Translations under genes and position numbers: made by a program | In this document: piece after piece, positions 13,501-28,500 of the stretch | Position numbering within the stretch: the first letter of the stretch is position 1 | How the letters are laid out: every line of letters begins with the position of its first letter | From: Podocnemis expansa | Lineage: Eukaryota > Chordata > Testudines > Podocnemididae | DNA: 64,000 nucleotides | Direction: 5' to 3' | Assembly (NCBI GenBank): GCA_007922195.1 | Contig: ML681981.1 | Coordinates: forward strand, 13,649,771-13,713,770 | Notes under the pieces: model-generated | What the model was told of the DNA's origin: nothing | What the model saw: the letters and a program-made list of their open reading frames with translations, nothing else | Databases searched by the model: none

Positions 13501-16500
13501 GGCTGCTTTCCTCCTGGCTAGTCATGAGTAGAGCCCTGCACGGATACAAATAAGTGGATCCATATCCGACCAACATCCACAAGAAATGGTCTACAGATAT
13601 CCGTGTTGTATCCACGGATGCGAATCTAAGGCGGATATCTGCAGATAGCCATGGATTTGCAGGGCTCTAGTCATGAGGTCTATGCCCAGGCTTGGATGTC
13701 ATCTTGGGAGCTAAGGCACCAAAAAACTCTCATCCATGCTCCCTGTGAGTAACTGGATTCTGAGTATGAAAGAAGTGGATTAGAAATTGGGAGAGGAAAG
13801 TCTGAAGTATTTAGTAATCTGGGAGCATGTGTAATTCTGTGGCTAAATTAAGGAAAGAAAGATACGGGAGTCACCTGAGTCATTCAAATTGACAGAATCA
13901 TAATTTCAGTGGTGTCACTTTTTTTTTTTTTTTTAACTGACATTGGCAATAAACTTCAAGCACTCTTTCCATTTATAGTAATTTGTAACATTAAAAAAAT
14001 TAATCCAGGTATCATGTCCTGAGTATTACTTGATAACACAGTACTATCAGTCAAAGTCTTCAATGGAACTTAATGCAGGTTGCCAAGTTTGACAAGTCTG
14101 TGTTGAAGTATAATTTAAAAATTTATATTAAAATATTTTCATATACAGCTACATAATTATTGCATGCTTGTCACATTTAGTGACACTGAATTGGCAAGAG
14201 AAAAGGCTTATGAATGATACCCAATTTGACCCACTTCTCACAACATACCATATAGTGAAAATTCCACCAACCAGAAGACCTGGAGTGCAGAGCCAGGGGA
14301 AAGTATGCCTGCCCTACTACGCCACTGAAATTATGATTCTGCAGATTTCTACAAATCAAACACCTCCTTTACCTTTCTAACATTAGTTTGCCCACAGAAT
14401 GATATTTTACTACACTGTGCTCCCAGATTATAACATTTGAGGAAGTGAAGGAGGAAATTGTACCATATCTAAACAATTAGTTAAAAGAAGTTGGAACTCC
14501 TACCTTGTACTATGATACAATATAATCTAATGTATTCTTAACAGATTATATTTTTTTTAAAAATTTATTTGTAGTTACAATGTGAATACACAAAATCTAC
14601 ATCACCCTATGTGTGTAAGATGGGTAAGTGTGCAGGAAGACAATGACTGAAAAAGTGGTTAGAATCCTTAGCTACCATCACTAATATTTTAAACCAGTGG
14701 TTCCCAACCTTTTCAAAGCTGGGGATCCCTTCTTAATAGAAAAAAAATTTGTGGATCCTTGTTTTGGTGCCGCTCCCAGCGGGACCCCCCCCGTGCGGCC
14801 AGGCCCCCCCCCCCCCCCCCCCAGCTGGGGAGCAGTGCTGCCGCCAGGCTCTGGCATCCACAGTCCCTGCCCCAAGTTTTCCCAAACCCCTTCTTTCCCT
14901 CCCTAACCCACCCCCAGCCTCAGCCTGGCTCTTGGAAGAATGTGTCTGGGAACAGTAGCAGGGCCATAGGGATGGGCGAAAGGGGCTATCGCCCTGCGCA
15001 CAGCGGTTCTGTACGCCCTGCACTGTTCTGCTCTAACCAGGGAATGGGGTGAGCTAGCCAAAACTGGCAGGTGGGTTCAGCGCTCCCACCCCCCGCCACC
15101 CCCCAATCACGCATTGCCTTTGGCTCCGTGCCAGAGGCAGTGGGGAGGGGGCAGGAGGCAGCCTGGGGCCCATATTGCTGCCCCCCAGCTGTGCTGCCTC
15201 CCACCTCCTCTTCACTGCCTCCAGCACAAAGCCGAAGGCAGCACACGTGGCTGCAGGCAGAGGGAGGAGAGTGGGAGTGCTGAACCCAGCTGCCACTTTT
15301 GGCCTGCTCACCCTGTCCCCTGGATGGGGAATGGCCGGGGCAGGGGCGAAGCAGGCCTGTCCCTCCTCTGAGCCCGCCAGCCCTGCTCCATCACTGCAGG
15401 GGGGGGGCTGAGTGGGGGCCTCACTGAGGGCGATTCACCCAGGGGCCCGCACCCCCCTAGGGACAGCTCTGCCAGGTAGGGTCCACAGTAATTGCTGCTG
15501 CACAACTTAGGCAGCCAACGAGGTCCCAGCAGTGTCTGCGGACCCCTTGCAGTAACTCTGCAGCCCCTGAGAGGTCCGAGGACCACAGGTTTGGAACCAT
15601 TGTTTTAAACAGATTAGTTATAGAAATAAGTCTTATCAGACTGAACCAAAAACGTTACAGAGGTACTTTTCAAACAAACAAACAAACAAACATTTACATT
15701 CTGTATACCTCATCGAGTGAATCGCTAACAAGGTGTGTTCTTCTGACTTTCACGTTTAGGAATAACATATTCATGTCAGGTCTCTGTCTACGAGAGACTT
15801 TGTCCACAAGACTTTGCTATTTGGAATTGAAAAAGAAAAATATTTTACACATACAGCATTTTTGTTTAAAAAGTCAGATCAGCCTTCTGTACTTAGCAGC
15901 TGCTATTTCTTCTCAATAGCCACTATTCCCGTATATCCAACAGCTTGTACTCTGACTTGTACAGCAGTATTACAACCTATTGTTATTCACACTAGCACAA
16001 TAAAATAAGACAACAGACCAACCTTTTCAGCAAAATATTTTCCCTTAAAATTCTCTTCCTCACTAATCTGGCTTGCCTGTCACTCATGGGAGTTGTGAAA
16101 AAGCTTCCAATATTTACAGAAGACTAAAGAACAGCACCTTATGCTGTTGAAACACACTTATTAGGATACTGCAGCCCCAAGCACACTGAAGCAAAAACAC
16201 TGTGTTAACAACTTTAATGGCCTTTTACCGATTAAAAGTTACAGTATGACCTGATTTATTTTTCTAGAGATTAGCCCATATTAAAATATCTAACAATTAT
16301 TTTTACATGAACATCATCTACAACAAAGTGACTTACTCGTGCCATGCTTATCATCTGTTGTTCTGAGTCCCTTTGAATAATAACTTTTTTTGCTGCGACA
16401 GAAATAATGAAAGGATACTGACAGAAAGAAAACCTAAATGACAAAACAGACAGGAAATTAAATAAAGTGTAATTTTTATTAAATATATTAAAACGTGAAT

Positions 16501-19500
16501 CAGCATTGTATTACTGTTTAGTAACTCTTCCCTCTGTTAATATCTCATTTTTAAATAACACCTTCTGAAATAGGTATTGTTCTTGCTGTATTGTGTACAC
16601 ACATTAATTTAATTTTGTGCAAACCACTTTAAGGCTAAGTAACAAGAATTCAGTCTCAGTATTTGTATCTAATTTTCACAATAGCTCTTTTAGCTATATT
16701 GTAGTATCTACCATAATTGCACTTTCATGTTACTGAAGAACAAAACCATCCACTGTAGTATGCAAACAATACCGTTGGTGTTAAATACTAAAGTTGAATT
16801 GTTAAATAGAGCTAATGAATATTAAACTTAACTATTAAAAACATGCAAAAGAGATGTTTCATGTCTACTATTTTCCAGTTAATTCAAGTGCGTAATGGAA
16901 ATACTTGTATTTTTTTTTGCTATTTGCTGTGACCTGATTGACATCTGGAGCTGCAGGTGACTAGCACTTCTGAAAAAGTTAGGCCATTAGTAACATTATG
17001 TTTCAAACAACCACTAATAAGAATGATAAACATTCCATAATCCCAGAAGAGTACAATCACCAATGGTCCTTTTGTTAGTTCTCTTTGTTAAATTTAAGCT
17101 GTCATAAAGTGAGGAAATAGCAGCACTAGCTTGAGCAAAGCACACTGCATGTAGATAGTGTCTCTACTTTTTCATGCAGCTCTGCTAGTGTTCTCTCATG
17201 ACACACAATAATATTGTTTTTAGCTTATTCACAGACAACTCTGTAAAACCTTATACATATCATAAAACGACCACAGTGATGAATGATGCTCCCTCCCAAT
17301 ATAAAATTTACCTTGGAATTTATATAGGAATTTGGGCTTCAAACATGAAAGAACAGCATATTAACCCATAATACCATCTGTCAAATAACCAGTGTCATCT
17401 TTCATCTAAATAATACCTAAAGTGTCTTTCATCCTTCACCTTTGACATTAAAGAGTCATACCAGACATGCCACAAGTCAACAGTTACTATTCTTCATCAT
17501 AAGCAGCATAATCCACTATAAGACAGCAGAAAAGTTTATTCACCATGTGAACTAAAAAAAATGAACTTACTGGTACTAAATATTCTACACCACTTATTTA
17601 AAATCCATTTGAATGTTTTGATCAATTAAAGAATTAATTAAAGATTAATGAAGTGACCTGATATTGATGATTTTCAGGAACTTTCTAGAAGGTACCTCAC
17701 TGTTACTCTAAATATTGGTACTCATGACTACACAAAGGATTATGGAGCCTACAACCACCAAGTGAACTCCAAAATCCTGAAAGAAGAAAGCTATGAGGAA
17801 AAGAGAAAGACAGAAGCAGAATGAATATGCTGAGGCAATGCTCATAAAGAACTACACTTGCTGGAGAAAAATCATCTTCTTATCCATGGCTTGCCTCTGT
17901 ACATTCCTGATCATGAGGTATAAAACAGGATGACGAGAGGTCATCTTATACCATTTTAGCTGTCAATCCCATTCTATAGACAACAAGTGCTGCAGTGGTT
18001 TCATTCACTGGCAACAACCACTAGGTCCCATGACATAGGTGTAGAAGACCATGAGACTCAACCATCTTAGAAAGAAACTCACTGGCATTTGATAGTTGTT
18101 CTTGAATGGTGGAAAAGCAGTGTGAAAACCACCCTGAAATCTCTCTTCATAAAGAAAAAAATAACTAGCTTCTAAGGATATAGAATCATAAAGTTAGAAG
18201 GGACCTCATGAGGTCATCTAGTCCAGCCCCCCCGCAAAAAAGCAGGACCATTCTCACTAAATCATAGAATCATAGGGTTGGAAGGGACCCCACGAGGTCA
18301 TCTAGTCCAACCCCCTGCCAAAAAAAGCAGGACCACTCCCATTAGATCATCCCAGTCAGTGTTTTGTCCAGCTGGGACTTGAACACCTCCAGAGATGGAG
18401 ATTCCACCACCTCCCTAGGCAACTTATTCCAATGCTTCACCACTCGCCTAGTAAGGAAGTTTTTCCTAATATCCAGCCTGGACCGCCCCAGCTGTAACTT
18501 GAAGCCATTGCTTCTCGTTCTGCCCTCTGTTACTACCGAGAACAGTCGAGCTCCCTCCTCCTTGGAGCAACCCTTCAAGTAGTTGAAGGTTGCTATCAAA
18601 TCCCCCCTCAGTCTTCTCTTCTGCAGGCTAAATAAGCCTAGTTCCTTCAGTCTTTCTTCATAGGGCTTGTGCTCCAGCCCTTTGATCATTTTGGTTGCCC
18701 TCCTCTGGACTCTCTCTAATTTGTCCATGTCCTTTTTGTAGTGGGGAGCCCAAAACTGGACACAGTATTCCAGATGTGGCCTCACTAGTGCAGAATAGAG
18801 GGGAATGATCACATCCCTTGATCTGCTGGTAATACTTCTTCTGATGCAGCCCAGTATGCCATTGGCCTTTTTGGCAGCAAGAGCACACTGCTGACTCATA
18901 TCCAGCTTCCCATCCACCATGACTCCCAGGTCCTTTTCTCCAGTGCTGCTATTTAGCTGATCACTCCCCAGCCTGTAGCAGTACATGGGGTTTTTTCGTC
19001 CCAAGTGCAGGATTTTACACTTATCCTTGTTGAACCTCATGAGATTCCTCTTGGCCCACTGCTCCAGTTTGTCTAGGTCTCCCTGAATCCTGTCTCTGCC
19101 CTCTAGGGTGTCTACCGTTCCCCCCAGTTTGGTATCATCTGCAAACTTACTAAGTGTGCAATCTATCCCATCATCCAGATCATTAATGAAAACATTGAAC
19201 AGAACTGGCCCCAGGACCGACCCCTGGGGCACACCACTTGTTACTGCCTGCCAACTTGACATGGAGCCATTGATTCCTACACGCTGAAACCGTTGTTCTA
19301 GCCAGTTTTCTATCCACCTTACAGTCCATGCATCTAACCCAAAACCCTGGCTGGGAAGTATGTCTAACTGAGCCTTAACTATCTCCAAAGATGGAGATTT
19401 CACCACCTCCCTAGGTAACCCATTCCCATGCTTCACCACCCTCCTAATAGGAAAGTTCTTCCTAATATCCAACTTCGACCTCCCCAGCTGTAACTTGTAA

Positions 19501-22500
19501 CATTGCTCCTTGTTCTGTCCTCTGTTACTGCTGAGAACAGCCGAGCTCCCTCCTCCTTGGAGCACCCCTTCAAGTAGTTGAAGGTTGCTATCAAATCCCC
19601 CATCAGTCTTCTCTTCTGCAGGGTAAATAAGCCTAGTTCCTCCAGTCGCTTCTCATAAGTATTGTGCTCTAGCCCCTTGTTCATTTTTGTTGCCCCCTGC
19701 TGGACTTTTTCTAATTTGTCCTTGTCCTTCTTTTTTAGTGGGGTGCCCAAAACTAGACACAGTATTCCATATGCAGACTCACCAGTGCTGAATAGAGGGG
19801 AATAATTACATCCCTTGATCTGCTGGCAGCTCTTCTGTTGATGCAGCCCAGTATGCCATTGGCCTTTTTGGCAACAAGAGCACACTGTTGACCCATGTCC
19901 ACCTTCCCATCCGCCATAACCCCCAGGTCCTTTTCTACAGTGTTGCTACTTAGCTTATTCCCCAGCCTGTAGCAGTGCATGGTGTTTTTCCATCCCAAGT
20001 GCAGGACTTTGCACTTGTCCTTGTTGAACCTCATGAGATTTCTTTTGGCCTACTGCTCCAATTTGTCTAGGTCTCTCTGAATCCTGTCCCTGCCCTCCAG
20101 CGTGTCTACCATTCCCCCCAGCTTGGTGTCATCTGCAAACTTACTGAGTGTGCAATCTATCCCACCATCCAGATCATTAATGAAAATGTTGAACAGAACT
20201 GGCCCCAGGACTGGCCCCTGGGGCACACCCACTCGTTACTTGTTGCCAACTAGACATGGAGCCATTGATTCCTACTTCCTGAAACAGCTGATCTAGCCAG
20301 TTTTCTATCCACCGTACAGTCTGCACATCAAATCCATACTTCCTTAACTTGCTAATGAGAATCCTGTGGGAAACCTCATCAAAAGCCTTGCTAAAGTCAA
20401 GGTATATTATGTCAATGGCTCTTTCTGCATTCACAAATCCAGTCATCTCATCATAGAAGGCAATGAGGTTGGTCAGGAACAATTTACTCTTGGTGAATGC
20501 ATGCTGACTGTTTCTGATCACTCTATTTTCCTCCAAGTGTTTCAGGATGGATTCTTTGAGAACCTACTCCATGATTTTTCCAGCGATTGAAGTGAGGCTG
20601 ACAGGTCTCTAATTCCCTGGATCCCCTTTTTTCCCTTTCATGAAGATAGGTACTATATTTGCTTTTTTCCAGTCCTCCAGCACCTCCCCTGTTTACCACA
20701 AGTTTTCAAGATAATGGCCAATGGTTCTGTTATCTCATCAGCCAACTCTCTGAGCACCCTCGGACGCAGTTCATCCGGCCCCATAGACTTGTGCACATCC
20801 AACCTCTTTAAGTAGTCTCTAACCTGACCTTCCATCACCAAGTGCCTCTGTTGTCTCCAATCTGCCATACCCAGTGTGGTGGGCTGGGAGCTGGCCCTCC
20901 CTGCGAAGACTGTGGGCTTTGGCCACCTTCCCTTTCAAACCTAGTTTAAAGCCCTCCTCACTAGGTTAGCCAGTCTGCGTCTGAATATGCTCTTCCCCTT
21001 CCTCAATAGGTGGAGTCCATCTCTGCCTAGCAATCCTTCTTCCTGGAACAGCACACCATGGTCAAAGAAGCCAAAGCCCTCCTGACGACACCATCTTTGC
21101 AGCCAGGGATTCACCTCCAGGACGCATCTCTCTCTGCTCATGCCCCTACCCTTGACCAGAAGGATCGAGGAGCACACCAACTGTGCACCAAACTCCTTCG
21201 CCCATGGTCCCAGAGCCCTGTTGTCACTTTTGATCTGCTGAGGATCACCTCTAGCAATATCATTGGTTCCCACATGGATGAGTAGCATGGGGTAGTAGTA
21301 AGAGGGGTGGATGATTCTCAACAATCTCTCCATAATACCTTGGATATGGGCCCCCAGCAGGCAGCATACCTCCCGAGAAACCTTGTCCAGGCGACAGATG
21401 GGTGCCTTTGTCCCCCTCAGAAGAGAGTCCCCAACCACCACAACCCGATGTTTCCTCCTGGGTGTGATGGCTGTGATCCTCCCAACATCAGGGATGCATG
21501 GCATCTCCACTTCCACCTCATCCATTGTCTCTAGTGCCACATAACACTTCACCACAACGGAAGGTGGGATGGGAGCAGGGGTGGATCACGTCTGCTGCCA
21601 GAAGTAACCTGAGATGACCCATGGAATTAGATTATGTGGCTCAATCTAATGGTGAACAAGAATGGCGAAGGCAACACACACACCTTGAAACTGGGCCTCA
21701 GAACAGAGACGCTACAGCCAAACTGGGGATTTAGACTATGTAATACTGCGGAAACAAGGGGAAAGCTCCCCAAAACAAAAAAGAATTGAAACTACACCAA
21801 GATTGATATAGCTAGACTAACTACATTTCATCCAAAAGCCAAACAAAACTTGACTGGCTATCAACAGAAGTCTCTCCACAGCTAACCAAGAAATGGAGGT
21901 GGAGTGAAGGTCTCATGGTCCTACTAAAGGCTTAGCTCTTATGCGTATGCTTAGCTTCATGTACTGAAAATAGTCCTGTTGACCTCAGTGGACCTAATCA
22001 CAGAGTGTAAAGTTAAGCATATGTTTAAGTTACCAGAACCAAATTCTAGAACAGGGCTGACCAAACTTGTGGAACTCAAGACCCACACAAGTTAACTATT
22101 AAACCTTCAAGAGCCGCACTGAGGCATACAGCCATATACGTCTACCTACTCCAAAACTGCTAAGTTTAAAATTCATTGCACACTTTAATTTCATTGTAGA
22201 AAGAGGACAAATATTGATCCTACTAATGTCAGATTCTAATAATTACTTAAGGTTACCACAAAAAGTAGCCCTATACAGTAAAACCTTAGCTGCTGCGCTA
22301 TGTAGAAGACTGCAGGCTAGTGGCGAGTTTTTTAAAATCCCAGTCATGCTGCACTCCTCCTGCCATCCCCAACCATGCTGCACTTCATACCTCCGTCCCG
22401 ACCCCCTCCTGATATTCTAGGCTGGGGCTGCTTTCCTAAATTGATTTGCTGACGTTCTTCCGGGAGCCACAATTTTTCATTCAAGAGCTGCATGTGGCTC

Positions 22501-25500
22501 TTGAGCCACAGTTTGGCCACACCTATTCTAGAAGGACACATATAGTATATGAGCATTTGTTATGTTTTACATAGTAAAATGGTAAATACCACTTGATATT
22601 AATAGGTATCTCTTACTGTGTGGCAAGTAAAAATAATTTGTATCATGATAAAAATTATTCATATAAAATTTGTAATTAAATTTCACCAGCTGCCTTTTGT
22701 ATTATCTCAATACTAGTAAACAATGAATTCATATAACTGTCCATAATTTTTCAAGTTTTATCTGATTTAAATGAAGTGTGAAAATCTGGCCCCATTAAAA
22801 TCAATGGCAAAAGTTTGAATGACACCAATAGGATCAGGATTTTACCCAAACTGTCAAAGTTATCTATTTGAAAAAGAGAAGGCGCTGAATTTGAAAATAA
22901 ATATATAATTCTATAAGCAACAACAAAAAAGTGTAATTCATTTTTATGCATTGTTTAGCAACCCCTGACTCTCGACAGTTTCTCTTTTACCTAAAACAAG
23001 CAAGCAGTCCTGAGGCACTAAAAGACTAACTAATTTGTTTATTGCATGAGCTTTCATGGGAGAAAATCCCACTTTGCCAGACACTGCAAAGAACTTTTAC
23101 CTGTGAGAGTTTCCATAACACTGCCAGTTGTGATACTCTTCCATGAGATCAATATGATCCAGCGTAGAATTATAGAAATCCGTATACGGAATAATAGCAG
23201 GATTAGCTAGACTATTTGCAGCATCTGCAAAGAAAACATGTAAAATCACCATCAGGAAATATCTCAAACTACTTTTCCAATGAGACACATCAATTTTCAA
23301 GACATGTGAACGTCAAAACACTTAGAAAAAAATCAGCTGTTAATCAGTAATCTCTTTTGAAGCTTAGCTAAAGCACTGCTATTACTCTGCTATAATAAAT
23401 ATTGTCATGCTGGCACACCAATACTTAATGAGAATACTTTACAAATCATTATAATCAAAGAGAAACTAGACAAACCAGTTCAAAACTCAAGATCATTTTC
23501 TTGCTATTTTTATTTTACAGTCTGACTGTTAAACAATAGTAAGTTTAGGGAGTTTTCTTGCTATCTCAAGCATGTCTCTGACATATTGAAATTTGACATG
23601 CAATTGATATATACAATTTCTCTCTCTCTTTTATTTTGCGAAAAAACAACATATTTTGCCAATGAAATTAAAAGTAGCAGGTAATGTTTATGATCACTGA
23701 CTTCTAATAGAGACCAAACTTCCATGGTAAATTTTTTTCTGCTTCAATTTTTTAAAATACACAAGCATTTAACAAAAAACACAACCTTGAAATTCCAATG
23801 GAAATCCAAAAAGTGTTTTACTAATCAACAAACTCTGTAAATTTGAAGTGGAAATGGGATTGAAATCGCTTCTCTCCACTACTCCAGTGCTTTCTGAGGG
23901 TCAGAGAGGCTCCCCTGTGCCAGTGATGCATGGGGCTCCAGGTGGTTTTGGCACTGGCAGGGCCTGGCTGCTCCTGGGCTTTCCCAAGGTACCAGGCCAG
24001 TCAGAGGCAGCAGGGAAGGAAAGAGCATGCTGAGCAGGCTGCAGGTGAGCTGAGCTGCTCCTACCCGAGACTCCTGCCAGGGACTGATTCTTTGTATAGT
24101 GCTGGGAGCAGGATGTGTCCTGCTGGGGGTTTATGGAGGAGCAGCAGTGGCGAATTAAGGGGCAGGGGGAGAGGAAACAGTGGGAGGGGGAGCTGAAAGA
24201 GGATGCTGCAAGGAAGAGAGAATGCAAAAAATTGATAGGTGGGCAGCAGAGGAGACATATGGAGCATTCACATGCTCCCCTCCAAGCTTTAAATGATGCC
24301 CTCCCACTACAGACAATGACACGTCATCTCTGATTCAGCAGGCAATAGCAAAAACAGAAATGCTCTGACAACATCATGGTCTGTTGATGTGACTGACTGC
24401 AGAATCTATCTTGCTAATTAGCATTTTACAGTTGTATGGTAAAAGGAAAAAGCCAATATATCTCAACAGGTATGAACTAAGAATAATCAATTTTAGTTAG
24501 AAAAACTTACTGAACAAAGCCAAGACTTTAGTTGCTGATGGAATCCACCAAGTACATTTTACCATGGGTGGGAATTCTTCAGGTTTTGCAGGGAACAGAC
24601 GTAAAGAAATAAATTGCAACAACCTGTCTACCAACTGTTTAAACCTCTTCTGTGAAATCCTAGAAGAAGAAACTTATGTTACTCTTATACTAATACTGTG
24701 CCTCACTGAACCCCACTATTATAGATTTCCATATAATGGATAAAATTCCAAATATAAAGTTTAATGACATCTGCATACTACTAAAAATTAATATGTGCTG
24801 TTGTTTTTCTTTTAAAGGATTTAGCAATTCTATTGAATGCATCAGGCACGGTCTAGGTATGTTGTCGCCTTGGACATCTTTTTAAGACTTTGTAAAAAAA
24901 GGTACTTGTTCCTAAATAGTTAATTGGCTCTTTATTAAAGCGGCAAAAAGACAACAATCCTCTGTCTTCTGTGAAGTGTGTATTTTAATCCTGAAATTTT
25001 CTATTTAGAAATATTTTGCCACATTGAACAGACACACTGAAAAGAACTTCATGAACTCTCAAGTACCGATTAAGTACTCTACAAATGCTTTTTATAGTTT
25101 CCATGTACATAGTAAGAAAAAAGCAAAAACTTTTAAAGAGACAAATAGTTTAATCTTTTCATATTGTTTCGCTTTTCTATGCTTTTAGTAACAATAAACA
25201 ATGTCAGTCTTCATGTTATCACCCTTTTCAAACTATAGTTTTTGGTGACCTAGGAAACATTTCACCTGGAGAAGGAAATTTTTCTGTCCCCATGGAAAAT
25301 CTTCCCCAAACCTAGAAGGTGACCTGCCAGACCAGGCTCATTCAGACAAAAGTTCTGTATCCCACATTAGGCTAAAACCCAATTCGACCCTGCTAACATA
25401 GCTCCAACAGGCGCACGGTTTTGCAAATGTTAACACAGCCCTGTAACTTCCATGAGTTTAGAGGGGAATTACACATGCATCTCCCAGCCTGCTCCTTCCT

Positions 25501-28500
25501 TACTCCATATATGTTTTATAAGAAATAAAAATTTGCAGTTAATATAATTAAAGTTTGTCAGAAATATAACATTCATTTTCAATGAAAGTAAACATTTAAT
25601 CCTATATGATAAAGATTTTTGGTGTTTATTTTTTTACTTTTTAAACCAGTGAGTTAGGAAGTGATGGTCAGCTTCTGTCAAGGTTGCTATTTGTCTTAGC
25701 AAGTGGGCATAGATGACATAAGTAGATGTGTTATTAAACTGAGGATTCTGCAAAAGATATTAAAAACATGTTATTAGTACCAAAACATCCATATAGAAAA
25801 AGCCATTAGACTTTTCCAACCAATGCAATCATGGATAAAAATATCATTCAGAAAATTGCTGTGACAGAGTCAAGATTATAAAAAAAAAACATTTTTTTTA
25901 ATTTACCTCTTCCATTCAAAGCCAAAAAAGACATACAACTGCAATATTGCAACAGAAAAATTTAAGAATGCTCTTATTTTTTAAACAGAAATCAGGTTTG
26001 TTTATTTAATAAAGACTATAAATGACTATCAAAATATATTGAATAAGCAAAACTATTGGAAGTTTCAACATTCCTATGTCTGTAATTAGCACTGACTGCA
26101 GCTCAATAATATAACTATATATCACCACAGATACTAATGATTGATACGTTCCAAGATCAGAGTAATAGTATCACCACCTCTGCAATGAACTGATCATGCT
26201 CCCACTACTGATAGCAGGCTACTTTCACAGTTGCTTCCCCTTCCCATTGTAGCTGAAAACCTTTTCTCCTACATAAGTTAGATTTCTAGCAGACTTTGTC
26301 CCCAAATACTGGTGAACTACTCTCTTGTGTACAACACACAGAGATAGGTCTTGTCTATTTTAGTAAAATTTGGACTTAATTCATCAATGATGCCATTCCA
26401 CCAGTACCAGCAATGGTTGAATGCTAGCATAAGACTCAAGCATACTTACCTCTGTCTGTATCATGATGGATTTATCAATAATATTTGTATGTTTCTTGCA
26501 ACATTACAGTCTTATTTATTTGTTGGAACAAAACACTGCTCAAAATACACAGAATGTAGCCTGTTAAAGTGCGTATGAGGGCAGTTCAATGCAGGAGAGT
26601 AGGGGATGTGGAGAAAATTAAAAAAACCCACTTTGCTCTCTCATCCTTAAAGATGGCAATTTGTCAGGCAGTGAATTCTTTATTGTTTTTGCATGTTACT
26701 TTTGCAGTCTACAGTATGTTTTAGCTATGCTTTGTTTGATTATCCACAGCATTGTACATCATGCATTAAACAGATAATGTGTTTTATTAAAAAGTTTTTA
26801 TTTTTCTTACCTGTAGAAGTATACAGTATGCTCTAAGATCATCTTTTGTTCGTGGCCTAAGAACAAACAGATTTATACCAAAATCATATGTAAGTATATA
26901 AACAATCAGTGAAAACATGAGTCTAACCTCTTAGTTTTGCTTCTCCAAAGGTACCATATCTATTGATCTTCTACAATCTATACCAGGCGTGGCCAAACTG
27001 CAGCTTGGAAGCCACATGCCTCTTTAATGAAAAAGTGTGGCTTGCAGAAGAATGTCAGCAAATCAATTTAGTAGGTAAAAGTATACGCCTATGCACCTCA
27101 GTGCACCTCTTGAAGGTTTAATAATCAACTTGTATGGCTCTTGAGCTCCATAAGTTTGGCCACCCCTGTATGCTGGGTCCCTTTCACTGGTTGATCAGAG
27201 GAAGCAAGAGCAGTCTATCACTGGAAGCCATAGGCATAAAACCAACACCCACCTACTTTCTGGCAGAAAAAATTCTTCTGAAGCTATTATAAGCAAGAAG
27301 CATAATGTTTCTGATAATAGCTATGTAAACAGGGAAAACATCTTCTAATTGGATCTCAATATGACCATGAAGAATCCTTGAATATACACCAAGTTGATTG
27401 ACCCTATGTATTTCTGCAACTATACAAATAAGGACCAGCAGACATGCTTAGATAACAGAAAATGACAAATAAGAACATTTCTCTTATTAGAGAGGGCTAC
27501 CCATTGGATCTTTATTCAAAAAGCATAGCCAAAGTGAAAAATAGACAGGTAGGGACAAGGCTAAGCCAGAAGCAGTGGAAAACATAGCAAAAAGAAAAAA
27601 AAAAAAACAAAAAAAACCCAAAAAAACCCTGCTGTAGCAATGCTTAGCTGAATACTCACCTGAGTACACTGTATAAGGCAATACCTAGCACTTCACTTTG
27701 GAATCAAATGGCTACTTCATACACTTCCTTGATGGATGCTCAAGATTTCTCTGCCCATGAAAATAAAGCTCATTCAGAGAAGTGTGTCTTTTGTCCCTCC
27801 AAGGAGGAGAGCCCTTTGCCTTCCATGTTTTACTAACTCAGCATTTGATTATAAGACAAATTATGTCCATTTAACTCAGCATTTGATTATAAGACAAATT
27901 TAGATCTTCTGACTCTTTTGAAGACTATATATATATATAATGTAAGAATAAGACAAAAGACAAGAACTTGACCATCAATATTTTTGTGTTCGCAAGATTT
28001 ATTGTAAAAGAATAAACCAAAAACCCAGGATATATCATTTTTCTTTGGGGGGCATTTTCGATTTGGGTAAAATAACTGGATAGTAAGACATGAGATATAT
28101 TTTTAAGACTGAAATCATGAGGATTACTTTGTTCCCTATACTGTAGAATATGTCATATTCAGGCTCAATCACTGTGGCTGTCTACACTAGAGGGCTCTGG
28201 TAAGTCGACTTCATAAGGTTGAATAAAAGTCAACCTTATTAAGTCAACTTAGAGAGGCCCCATTTGTTTAAGTCAACTTTATAAAGTCGACTTAAGCCGG
28301 GGACATGCTTGAAGTTGACTATAAATAGGTCCCTTGGCTTAAGTTGACTTTATAAAGTCAACTTAAATGGCTCTCTTGCCTTAAGTCAACTTTACAAAGT
28401 TAACTTTAATGGCCACGTTTTGTTAAGTCAACTTTAAGGGTGAAAGTTATTAACTCAAACAAGTGCTTAAGTTGACTTGATGAACTCCAAAAGCAGTCAT

